A stretch of DNA of 64,000 nucleotides from Lachnospiraceae bacterium (lineage in GTDB: Bacteria > Bacillota > Clostridia > Lachnospirales > Lachnospiraceae): positions 34,601 through 98,600 of the forward strand of contig CAJTBO010000018.1 in assembly GCA_910573755.1 (NCBI GenBank), in the 5' to 3' direction. The position numbers were made by a program, and so were the translations under genes. Position 1 is the stretch's first letter, and the number at the start of each line of letters is the position of its first letter. This document shows positions 18,194 to 25,666 of this stretch, in pieces. Below the pieces are notes generated by a model. That model worked only from the letters and a program-made list of their open reading frames with translations, was not told the DNA's origin and did not search any database.

Positions 18194-18551
18194 TCATCTT
18201 AATCTTTCCGTCGCTACCCAATCCCAAAAACTCGGATTCACCGGACTCTTATAAAAGAATACCACGCTATCCTCTGTAATAAACCAACTCCAATTTGGGG
18301 GATCATAGCCGCCTCCGCCTGTTACTGCTCCGGTCTGTTCCTCGATTTCTTCGTCAGAGTCATCGATAAACCGATCCACGGTAACGATCTCTCCCGTGCT
18401 GCAGTCGATCGTCACTCCCTCCACCGCAGAGTATGGATGCGCCGCGCCGTAATAATCGACATCATTGAACACCAGGCTGAGCATTTCTCCCACAGCCGGT
18501 AAACAGGAAAATAAGCAGGATATGAATAACAATTATAGCGGCCTTTCTCAT
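18194..18551 (-). pseudogene. Broken lipoprotein gene (DUF3298/RsiV-like C-terminus)
   Basis: A well-formed start exists at 18551: GGAGAGGATACGAT then ATG, encoding the lipoprotein signal peptide MRKAAIIVIHILLIFLFTGC. That frame stops at 18462 after 29 codons. The sequence then continues in another frame (18194-18532) as AAHPYSAVEGVTIDCSTGEIV, which resembles the C-terminal part of DUF3298/RsiV-like domains. The central part expected for such a protein (over 100 residues) is missing. I read this as a lipoprotein gene inactivated by internal deletion and frameshift. Confidence 0.6.
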
Positions 18552-18612
18552 ATCGTATCCTCTCCGATGCAAAGTTGCTGCTCCGTTAAATCTTCCGATA
18601 AACTGGAATTTT

Positions 18613-18954
18613 CTAAGCGAAATTATCATCATGCCATGTTATGAATGTGGGCAACTTATGATACTTATCAAAATATTCAAGGGCTTCCATCACCTGTTCT
18701 GCGGGCAACACATAAGATAAAGGAAACGAGTCAAGCTCACCATTTATTATAAAATTCATAGTCTCATCATCATCTGCACCAGTATAGTTTGGATTTCTGG
18801 AACTTAATCCTGCGTCACCCTCCTCGTTATAATAATTGAGCCAGCCCCAATCACCATTTATCAACCCGCATAGTGCCCGCTCATCAGCCTCTGTTTCTTT
18901 TGAATAAGCCCAGATTTCTTTATATTGACCGTTTTCCCAACTATTAATGACCAT
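18613..18954 (-). CDS. Imm1-like immunity protein
   Basis: A 113-residue acidic protein starting MVINSWENGQYKEIWAYSKE. Its layout resembles Imm1-family immunity proteins that neutralise deaminase or nuclease toxin domains: LCGLINGDWGWLNYYNEEGD, then FIINGELDSFPLSYVLPAEQVMEALEYF. The assignment rests on overall pattern only. I chose ATG 18954, which follows GAGGGATCAC; a longer frame to 19056 reads through DNA duplicated from the parC start and from upstream of the GyrI-like gene, so it is unlikely to be native. No cognate toxin is present in the window, so it would be an orphan. Confidence 0.6.
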   Translation of the reverse strand: MVINSWENGQYKEIWAYSKETEADERALCGLINGDWGWLNYYNEEGDAGLSSRNPNYTGADDDETMNFIINGELDSFPLSYVLPAEQVMEALEYFDKYHKLPTFITWHDDNFA

Positions 18955-18970
18955 ATGTGATCCCTCTAAC

Positions 18971-19038
18971 AATCCCGATTTGCCGAACTGAACAGACTCT
19001 CTGGCACTGTACGCCTGTACCATCTGCCCCTCACATCT
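18971..19038. repeat. Composite direct repeat: copy of GyrI-gene leader plus copy of parC start
   Basis: Bases 18971-19007 match 20205-20241 (35 of 37 identical; core TTGCCGAACTGAACAGACTC). Bases 19014-19038 match the parC start region 17332-17356 (24 of 25). The two copies are almost adjacent here, immediately upstream of the Imm1-like gene. Confidence 0.8.
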
Positions 19039-19070
19039 TAATATTTCCCCCGGCAAACCGGAAATATTAT

Positions 19071-19700
19071 TTACTCATAAAGTTCCAATGAATAATCCCG
19101 CTCCATAAAAATATAACTATCATCTATCAATTCCATGCCTGCATTTCTATATATCTCAGCTTCTTTTTGATTCAACATACTGCGCGTGCTATTTCCCCAT
19201 GATTTTCTTTCATCTGAACCGGGTGGAAACTCGTAATTGGTTACCAAAATTGTTAGAGTTGTCTCAATCAGAGATTCAACGCTTTCTTCATAAAGCTGCA
19301 GAGTATCTTTATCCTCCTGATACACGCATTTATCCTGCATCCATGCCATTATATTTTCAAACTCTGTTTTCCATACGCCTCGATAGGTATCCTGCATCTG
19401 CCTGCGCTCAGCCTCGCATGAAGCGCTTTCAATACGGGGCAAAAAATAGGCATCTATTGGATTTGAATATTCTTCTCCCTCTGATACTATCGATTCCTCC
19501 TCATCACGTCCTTCTGTATCTTCCTCCTGATCATCTTCAGATAAAGCAGCCAACGTTCCTGCATAAACCTCTGTTTCTACACTATCTTCTATTTCTATAT
19601 TATCCGCTGTTTGAGCATTGGCATCTGCATCACTACCGCACCCTGTTGCCGATATTAATACACAAACACACAAAATACCAATTAAATATTTATTTTTCAC
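19071..19700 (-). CDS. Lipoprotein with LprI-like (DUF1311) domain
   Basis: A 209-residue predicted lipoprotein anchored to the outer face of the membrane: signal peptide with lipobox ISATGC at about residue 21, then a very acidic linker (about 25-80). The C-terminal domain has the LprI/DUF1311 pattern, with two cysteines in CEAERRQMQDTYRGVWKTE and AWMQDKCVYQEDKDTLQLYE. LprI-type proteins inhibit lysozyme in some bacteria; function here is unproven. It starts with GTG at 19700, inside the end of the GyrI-like gene (overlap 11 bp) with GGAGG upstream, so the two are translationally coupled. Confidence 0.72.
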   Translation of the reverse strand: MKNKYLIGILCVCVLISATGCGSDADANAQTADNIEIEDSVETEVYAGTLAALSEDDQEEDTEGRDEEESIVSEGEEYSNPIDAYFLPRIESASCEAERRQMQDTYRGVWKTEFENIMAWMQDKCVYQEDKDTLQLYEESVESLIETTLTILVTNYEFPPGSDERKSWGNSTRSMLNQKEAEIYRNAGMELIDDSYIFMERDYSLELYE

Positions 19701-20190
19701 AAAAATTGTCCTCCAGGCAACAATCAGTTGTTAACTTTCTAATCGGAAAAAACATATAATTCTTCCCTGTCTGCGGACAAGTAAAATCGTGGACTGCTCC
19801 CGCTAATGGAATAGCATGATCTTCCAGATATTTTATTGCCTCTGAAAAAGCAGTATCATTTTCACATTCTATATAAATATATTCATAGCCGGGAATAATC
19901 CATTTTGCCCAACCGTCGGGGGCTTCTGCGTCATCCCTGCACTCTACTCCGGCAAGATAAAGTCCTTTGTTGAAATCTTCCCACGGATTGAACGAATGTG
20001 AGAAATCAGACATGGCTCCCCATATGCCGCCTATATCTCCATTCTCATCTTTTTTAGCCAAATGTTGAACTTCTTCAAAGTGAGAATTTGCATCGTCCCA
20101 TAATCTTTGAATAAAACCCTCTCCGTCTAAAGTGGAACCTTCTTTTCCTATCACAACAAAAGACTTCTTTACACACCTTTCAACTTTCAT
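19690..20190 (-). CDS. GyrI-like (effector-binding) domain protein
   Basis: A 166-residue stand-alone protein of the GyrI-like/AraC effector-binding fold, which binds small molecules, and in E. coli SbmC/GyrI modulates gyrase. It begins MKVERCVKKSFVVIGKEGST, carries SHFEEVQHLAKKDENGDIGG and IWGAMSDFSHSFNPW, then YLAGVECRDDAEAPDGWAKW, and ends with strand pairs around YIYIECENDTAF and MFFPIRKL, the normal order. ATG 20190 follows GGAGGGAAAC. It sits directly between parE and parC, the only accessory gene in the cluster with a plausible topoisomerase link. The placement may be chance, because GyrI-like proteins have many ligands. Confidence 0.75.
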   Translation of the reverse strand: MKVERCVKKSFVVIGKEGSTLDGEGFIQRLWDDANSHFEEVQHLAKKDENGDIGGIWGAMSDFSHSFNPWEDFNKGLYLAGVECRDDAEAPDGWAKWIIPGYEYIYIECENDTAFSEAIKYLEDHAIPLAGAVHDFTCPQTGKNYMFFPIRKLTTDCCLEDNFCEK

Positions 20191-20204
20191 GTTTCCCTCC
20201 GGTA

Positions 20205-20241
20205 AATCCTGATTTGCCGAACTGAACAGACTCACTGGCAC
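20205..20241. repeat. 37-bp direct repeat upstream of the GyrI-like gene
   Basis: Matches 18971-19007 with two mismatches. On the minus strand both copies can be read as ESVQFGKSG and differ partly at a synonymous position, so the repeat may descend from coding sequence. Each copy ends shortly before a ribosome binding site. Confidence 0.75.
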
Positions 20242-20252
20242 CGTTCTCCTGC

Positions 20253-20441
20253 ATCGCCGCCTGAAAAGCGGCAGGCTCGACTCGCAAATGCTCTGCTTGT
20301 TGCTCGTATCGCCACCTGAAAAGCGGCAGGCTCGACTCGCAAACGCTCCGCTTGTTGCTCGTATCGCCACCTGAAAAGCGGCAGGCTCGACTCGCAAACG
20401 CTCCGCTTGTTGCTCGTATCGCCACCTGAAAAACGGTGGCT
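20253..20441. repeat. 55-bp tandem repeat, three full copies plus a partial one, at the parE 3' end
   Basis: Units begin at 20253, 20308, 20363 and 20418, each starting ATCGCCRCCTGAAAAGCGGC; copies two and three are nearly identical. The last partial unit abuts the parE stop and forms a GCCACC/GGTGGC hairpin on the minus strand. The others contain a weaker CCTG/CAGG hairpin. The period is not a multiple of three, so the long frames through it are not protein repeats. Confidence 0.9.
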
Positions 20442-22364
20442 CTATACATCCAGCTCCGCGTCCGTCGCATGATGGTAGATAAACTTCTTTCTCGGCGGCA
20501 CCTCCGTCCCCATCAGCATCTGTGTCACTTCGGACGCCATACGGCCGTCCTCGATCTCCACTTTCTTGAGCATCCTCGTCTCCGGATCCAGCGTCGTCTC
20601 CCAGAGCTGCTGCGCATCCATCTCGCCAAGTCCTTTATAACGCTGCAGCGTAAACGGCCCCTTGTGGCTCTTTCTGTACTTTTCCAGCGCCGCATCATCA
20701 TACAGATACTGTTCCTTCCCCTTGGACGGCATCGCCTTATAAAGGGGCGGCATGGCGATATAGACATGTCCCTGATAGATCAGTTCCGGCATAAACCGGT
20801 AAAAAAGCGTCAAAAGCAACGTGGAAATATGGGCGCCGTCCACATCCGCATCCGCCATGATGATGATCTTATCATAGCGCAGCTTGCTGATATCGAAATC
20901 GTTTCCGTATCCTTCCGAAAAACCGCAGCCGAAGGCATAAATCATCGTCTTGATCTCCGCGTTGGCGAGCACCTTGTCGATACTTGCCTTCTCCACGTTC
21001 AGGATCTTGCCGCGGATCGGCAGGATCGCCTGATACATCCTGTCCCTTGCCGTCTTTGCGCTGCCGCCGGCGGAATCCCCCTCCACAATAAAGATCTCGC
21101 ACTTGGAAGGGTCCTTGCTCTCACAGTTCGCCAGCTTTCCGTTGGAATCAAAGGAAAACTTCTGTTTGGTGAGCATATTGGTCTTGGCGCGCTCTTCCGC
21201 CTTCCTGATTTTAGCCGCCTTCTCCGCACAGCCGATGATACTCTTTAGCGTCTCCAAATTCCGGTCAAAATAAAGCACCGCCTTTTCGCCGGTGATCTTG
21301 CTGACCACCTTCGCGGCGTCCTGATTGTCCAGCTTTGTCTTTGTCTGTCCCTCAAACCGGGGATCGGGGTGCTTGATGGAGATCACCGCCGTCATGCCGT
21401 TTCTGACATCCGTTCCCGTAAAGTTTACATCCTTTTCCTTCAGAATGCCCAGTTCCCTGGCGTATGTATTGATCACGTTCGTAAACATGGTCTTAAAACC
21501 GGTAATATGCGTACCGCCCTCGGCGTTGTAGATATTATTACAGAAGCCCAGAATGTCCTCATGGAACTCATTGACATACTGAAACGCCGCCTGCAGCTCT
21601 ATTCCCTCGGCTTCCCCTTCGAAATAGATCACCTCATGGACCGTATCCTTATTGGCGTTCATATCCTTCACAAAGCCGACGATGCCGTCCGGCTCATGAA
21701 ATTCCACATGCTCCGTCTCCTGTTTCCGGCGGTCCTCAAAAATGATCGTCAATTCCGGATTCAGATAAGCCGTCTCATGAAGCCTGCTCTTTACTTCCTC
21801 CTCACGGAATCTTGTCTTTTCAAATATTTCTCCGTCCGGCAGAAAATTGATCGTTGTGCCGGTCTCCTTTGTCCTCCCTACCACGGGCAGCAGGCCTTCC
21901 TGAAGTTCCGTAGTCGGAATCCCTCTCTCATAGGTATCCTCGTAGATATGTCCACCGCTTTTGACCCTGACAGTCAATTTTTTGGACAACGCATTGACCA
22001 CCGAGGAACCCACACCATGCAGGCCGCCGCTGGTCTTGTACGCATCATTATCAAATTTTCCTCCCGCATGAAGCGTTGTAAAGACAAGCCGCTCCGCGCT
22101 GACGCCCTTTTCGTGCATCCCCACGGGAATCCCCCGCCCGTTATCGGAAACTGTCGCGGAACCGTCCGCCTCCAGAATCACCTCTATCCTGTCACAAAAT
22201 CCCGCCAGATGCTCATCTACAGAGTTATCCATGATCTCATAGATCAGGTGGTTCAAACCTTTGGTGGATACGCTGCCGATATACATACCGGGACGCCGCC
22301 TGACCGCCTCAAGCCCCTCCAGCACCGTAATATTGGAAGCATCATAATTACTGCTCTTCGCCAT
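20442..22364 (-). CDS. parE: DNA topoisomerase IV subunit B (GyrB/ParE family)
   Basis: ATPase subunit of topoisomerase IV. The 640-residue product has the GHKL ATP-binding motifs EIMDNSVDEHLAGFCDRI, DNGRGIPVGMHEKGVSAE and GGLHGVGSSVVNALS at about residues 45-120. The TOPRIM elements EGDSAGGSA (near 430) and ADADVDGAHI (near 505) follow. The Leu/Met-rich C-terminal PLYKAMPSKGKEQYLY region and YKGLGEMDAQQLWETT are typical. I chose ATG 22364, because the frame extends one codon to a TTG. The gene is followed by 55-bp repeats and accessory genes before parC. Confidence 0.95.
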   Translation of the reverse strand: MAKSSNYDASNITVLEGLEAVRRRPGMYIGSVSTKGLNHLIYEIMDNSVDEHLAGFCDRIEVILEADGSATVSDNGRGIPVGMHEKGVSAERLVFTTLHAGGKFDNDAYKTSGGLHGVGSSVVNALSKKLTVRVKSGGHIYEDTYERGIPTTELQEGLLPVVGRTKETGTTINFLPDGEIFEKTRFREEEVKSRLHETAYLNPELTIIFEDRRKQETEHVEFHEPDGIVGFVKDMNANKDTVHEVIYFEGEAEGIELQAAFQYVNEFHEDILGFCNNIYNAEGGTHITGFKTMFTNVINTYARELGILKEKDVNFTGTDVRNGMTAVISIKHPDPRFEGQTKTKLDNQDAAKVVSKITGEKAVLYFDRNLETLKSIIGCAEKAAKIRKAEERAKTNMLTKQKFSFDSNGKLANCESKDPSKCEIFIVEGDSAGGSAKTARDRMYQAILPIRGKILNVEKASIDKVLANAEIKTMIYAFGCGFSEGYGNDFDISKLRYDKIIIMADADVDGAHISTLLLTLFYRFMPELIYQGHVYIAMPPLYKAMPSKGKEQYLYDDAALEKYRKSHKGPFTLQRYKGLGEMDAQQLWETTLDPETRMLKKVEIEDGRMASEVTQMLMGTEVPPRKKFIYHHATDAELDV

Positions 22365-22393
22365 CAAATAACCTAAGCCTTTCTCATTTTCCT

Positions 22394-23266
22394 TTATTCT
22401 GTCCTCAATTTTTTACAGCAGGCAAGCGCCAGCGAACCCGGTCCGATATGGCAGCTTATCACCAGAGAAAGCGGGTCCAGCTCATCCACCCGAAAACCCG
22501 GGAATGCCGCTTCCACTTCCGCCTTGAACTGCATTGCCATCTCCCCGTTGTCGGTATGGGCAATAAAAAGGGAACAGTTTTCCGGGTCTGCGCCGCCAAA
22601 CCTGTTTTCCATATCGCTTCTGACCGCGTTGATCATCGTCGTTTTCGCATGGTTGATCGTCCTTGCCTTCGCGAAAGCATCCAGCAGGGAACCCTGTATC
22701 TGCAATACGGGTTTTAACCGCAGCACCGTTCCGATCGCCGCGGCAGCCGGCGTGATCCGTCCGCCCTTTTTCAGATAATACAAAGTATCCAGCATAATAT
22801 AGATACTGGAATTATCGCCGTCCAGTTCCAGTATATTCCTGATCTCCGAAGCGCTCTTCCCCTTCTCTGCCAGCGCCAGCGCATCATAAACGGCGCTCTT
22901 CTGGGTCACGGAGATCCGGCGGTTATCCACCACCTGCACCCTGCCCTCATAATCCTTTGAGAGCATATAGGCGCTCTGGCAGGAAGCCGAAAGCCCGCTG
23001 CTCATCGGGATATACACCAGTTCCTCATATTCCTCCAGCACCTTATCCCACAGCGCCAGCACATCCCCCGGTGCCGGCTGGCTCGTGGATATGGACTTGT
23101 TCTCCTTCATCATCTGATAGAATGCTCCCGACGTCAGATTCACATTCTCGAGATAATCCTTTCCGTCTATCATAAATGGCATGGGCAGCATAAAAATCTG
23201 CTTCTCTTCCGCCTCCTCCGGCAGGATTCCCGCATTGGAATCCGTTACTATCGCTGTTTTTTTCAT
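22394..23266 (-). CDS. DegV family fatty acid-binding protein (FakB-like)
   Basis: Binds a fatty acid for phosphorylation by the FakA kinase, feeding phospholipid synthesis in Gram-positive bacteria. The 290-residue product has the DegV fold markers AIVTDSNAGILPEE, STSQPAPGDVLALW, the acyl-binding loop IPMSSGLSASCQSA and TLYYLKKGGRITPAAAAIG, ending HIGPGSLALACC. ATG 23266 is preferred; an upstream TTG five codons earlier is less likely. A fakA-like kinase gene lies about 3 kb upstream on the same strand, beyond recG, so both partners are encoded nearby. Confidence 0.93.
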   Translation of the reverse strand: MKKTAIVTDSNAGILPEEAEEKQIFMLPMPFMIDGKDYLENVNLTSGAFYQMMKENKSISTSQPAPGDVLALWDKVLEEYEELVYIPMSSGLSASCQSAYMLSKDYEGRVQVVDNRRISVTQKSAVYDALALAEKGKSASEIRNILELDGDNSSIYIMLDTLYYLKKGGRITPAAAAIGTVLRLKPVLQIQGSLLDAFAKARTINHAKTTMINAVRSDMENRFGGADPENCSLFIAHTDNGEMAMQFKAEVEAAFPGFRVDELDPLSLVISCHIGPGSLALACCKKLRTE

Positions 23267-23369
23267 AACTGTTTCTTCCAATCCCCTTTTTCCTTTTCAG
23301 CCGGTATACCGGAATATTTTCTTTATCCTCCGGCTGCCGTTTTCAAACACATATAAAAACATTTTACGT

Positions 23370-25466
23370 TCAGATGCCGGGAAAGTCAATGTTATTTCTG
23401 CCACTTCTCTTAAGAAGTGAGGACAGCTGCAGATACTCCTCCTTTTCCTCCCATGCCTCGTCCGAAGTGATTCCTCTGCAGACTTTGTCCGCCTGCATCA
23501 GCATGTCCGCGTCCTGATAGATATCCGCTATCCGGAAGTTCAGTATGCCGCTCTGCCTCACACCGAACATATCCCCCGGCCCTCTGAGTTTCAGATCCTG
23601 TTCCGCAATATAAAACCCGTCATTGGAATGATTTAATACCTCCAGCCTTTCCTTCGCCCTGTCCGATCCGGAGCCATTGATAAAGATACAATAGGACTGA
23701 TGTGCCCCTCTTCCCACCCTGCCTCTGAGCTGATGGAGCTGTGCAAGCCCGAAACGCTCGGCATTCTCGATCAGCATCACCGTGGCGTTCGGAATGTTGA
23801 CTCCCACCTCAATAACCGTAGTGGAGACCAGTATATCTATCATCCCCGCCCCGAAGGCATCCATCAATCTGTTTTTCTCCGCCGGTTTCATCTTACCGTG
23901 GAGCATTTCTATCCTGAAATCCGCCGGCAGACCTGCCCGAAGCTTTTGGGTATATTCCTCCACATTCTCCAGATCCGACTCTTCCGAAGCTTCTATCATC
24001 GGGCAGATCACAAAAACCTGACGTCCGCCCTTTATCTCTTTTTCCAGAAAATGCCATGAGCGGCCCCGCCAGTCAGTGCCCACCACACAGTTTTTAACCG
24101 CCTGACGCCCCGCGGGAAGCTGTTTTATCACGGAGACATGCAGATCCCCGTACAGGATCATCGCCAGTGTCCGCGGGATCGGCGTTGCGCTCATCACCAT
24201 CACATGGGGAATGCAGCCGCCCTCACCTTCGCTTTTCCCCATACCCTTCTGCGAAAAAGTCTCCCGCTGCCTTACACCGAACCTGTGCTGTTCATCCGTA
24301 ATCACCAGCGCCAGTTTATGATAATTCACTTTCTCCTGAATCAGCGCATGGGTGCCGATGATCAGATTGCAGGCGCCCGTCTCGATCTTTTCATAAGCCG
24401 CCCGCTTTTCCTTTGCCGTCAGGGAACCTGTCAGCAGTACCAGCTGAAACGGAAGATGATATTTCTCCGCATACCCCCGCAGCGTCTGAAAATGCTGCAC
24501 TGCCAACACCTCCGTGGGCGCCATCATCGCCCCCTGATATCCGTTTGCCGCCGCAAGCAAAAGCGCCAGCGCCGCAAGGACAGTCTTTCCCGAACCCACG
24601 TCCCCCTGCACCAGACGGTTCATCGTATACGCCCCTGTCATATCGTCCAGAATATCCTGCCAGACCTGTTCCTGATCCTTCGTCAGGCGAAAGGGCAGCC
24701 CCTCGAGAAACCGGCCGGTATCCGCCGTCTCCAGCATCGGAAAGGCATTCGGGACGGCTTTTGCGGAAGCTTTCATTTTCTGGATCAATAACAGAAATAC
24801 CAGAAACTCTTCAAATGCCAGCCTTTTTTTTGCCTGCAGCAGCTCCTCCTGACATTTCGGGAAATGGATCTTTGATAAGGCCTCCCAAACGCCGCAGAGC
24901 TTCTGTTCCTCCCTGATCCGCAGGGGCAGGATCTCCGGCAGCAGCTCCCCCTGCTCCCCGGCAGCCTCCAGAACCTGCAGCACCGCTTTTCTGACCGCCT
25001 TTTGATTCAGGCCGTTTGTCAGCGGATAAACAGGCAGCAGCTTTCCCTGCTGCTTTTCGTATTCCGCCGGCGATAATAATAGGGGCTGCTCCATCGTAAA
25101 ACCGTTTCCCCTTTTATGTACTTTTCCCCTAAAATAGTAAACGGCTCCCTTTTTCAGCATCCCCTTGATATAGGGCATATTAAAAAAAGAAAGCTGCAGC
25201 TTTCCGGTCTCATCCGCCGCCTGGGAAAGGCTGACGGAAAGACGCCCTGCCTTTCTTTCCGAAACACCGCTGCAGATAGTGCCCCGTACCACCGCCCTGC
25301 TGTTATCCTGCAGTCCGGCGATCCGGGATACCTCCTCGATCCTGTCATAGTCTCTCGGGTAAAACCGCAGAAGTTCCTCCACCGTCTCCACCCCCATACG
25401 CCGGAACAGTGCCGCCGTCTTATCTCCTATCCCCTTTAAAACCGTAATATTATCTGCCAGATGCAT
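23370..25466 (-). CDS. recG: ATP-dependent DNA helicase RecG
   Basis: Remodels stalled replication forks and branched recombination intermediates. The 698-residue product has the N-terminal wedge domain (about 1-250, with ITVLKGIGDKTAALFRRMG), and helicase motifs QGDVGSGKTVLAALAL (Walker A), DEQHRFGVRQRE (DExH box) and SATPIPRTLA. The C-terminal signature is QLRGRVGRG. The start is uncertain among ATG 25466, an in-frame TTG two codons earlier with better spacing to GAGGG, and GTG 25493. It follows fakA and precedes degV on the minus strand. Confidence 0.95.
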   Translation of the reverse strand: MHLADNITVLKGIGDKTAALFRRMGVETVEELLRFYPRDYDRIEEVSRIAGLQDNSRAVVRGTICSGVSERKAGRLSVSLSQAADETGKLQLSFFNMPYIKGMLKKGAVYYFRGKVHKRGNGFTMEQPLLLSPAEYEKQQGKLLPVYPLTNGLNQKAVRKAVLQVLEAAGEQGELLPEILPLRIREEQKLCGVWEALSKIHFPKCQEELLQAKKRLAFEEFLVFLLLIQKMKASAKAVPNAFPMLETADTGRFLEGLPFRLTKDQEQVWQDILDDMTGAYTMNRLVQGDVGSGKTVLAALALLLAAANGYQGAMMAPTEVLAVQHFQTLRGYAEKYHLPFQLVLLTGSLTAKEKRAAYEKIETGACNLIIGTHALIQEKVNYHKLALVITDEQHRFGVRQRETFSQKGMGKSEGEGGCIPHVMVMSATPIPRTLAMILYGDLHVSVIKQLPAGRQAVKNCVVGTDWRGRSWHFLEKEIKGGRQVFVICPMIEASEESDLENVEEYTQKLRAGLPADFRIEMLHGKMKPAEKNRLMDAFGAGMIDILVSTTVIEVGVNIPNATVMLIENAERFGLAQLHQLRGRVGRGAHQSYCIFINGSGSDRAKERLEVLNHSNDGFYIAEQDLKLRGPGDMFGVRQSGILNFRIADIYQDADMLMQADKVCRGITSDEAWEEKEEYLQLSSLLKRSGRNNIDFPGI

Positions 25467-25632
25467 TTCCAACGCACTTCCCTCTTCTTTCACAATACTC
25501 CCCGTCTGCCCCTCCGGCGGATACTCAGATCAGGATTTAAACCGCAGATATACCAGCAGCAGCCGTTTTCCTTATACGCCCGGTGCATCCCCCGGAGAGT
25601 TTGCCATACAGGACAAACTTTCCTATATGACA

Positions 25633-25660
25633 AGAAAAGGGACTGTCACCGTCCCTTTTC
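25633..25660 (-). terminator. Terminator after the fakA-like gene
   Basis: On the minus strand AAAAGGGAC pairs with GTCCCTTTT around a 7-nt loop and is followed by CTTGT. It lies 7 bp past the stop at 25667, and ends the asp23-fakA transcript ahead of recG. Confidence 0.75.
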
Positions 25661-25666
25661 GTTTGT

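Noticed and set aside
20180..20470. 96-codon frame with peptide repeats in the parE-GyrI gap
   Set aside because: The 55-bp period is not a multiple of three, so the apparent protein repeats are readings of repeat DNA in changing frames.
20442..22364. Calling the pair gyrB/gyrA instead of parE/parC
   Set aside because: The A subunit is short, with no clear GyrA-box, and the two genes do not lie near dnaA/recF-type genes. The choice of topoisomerase IV remains an inference.
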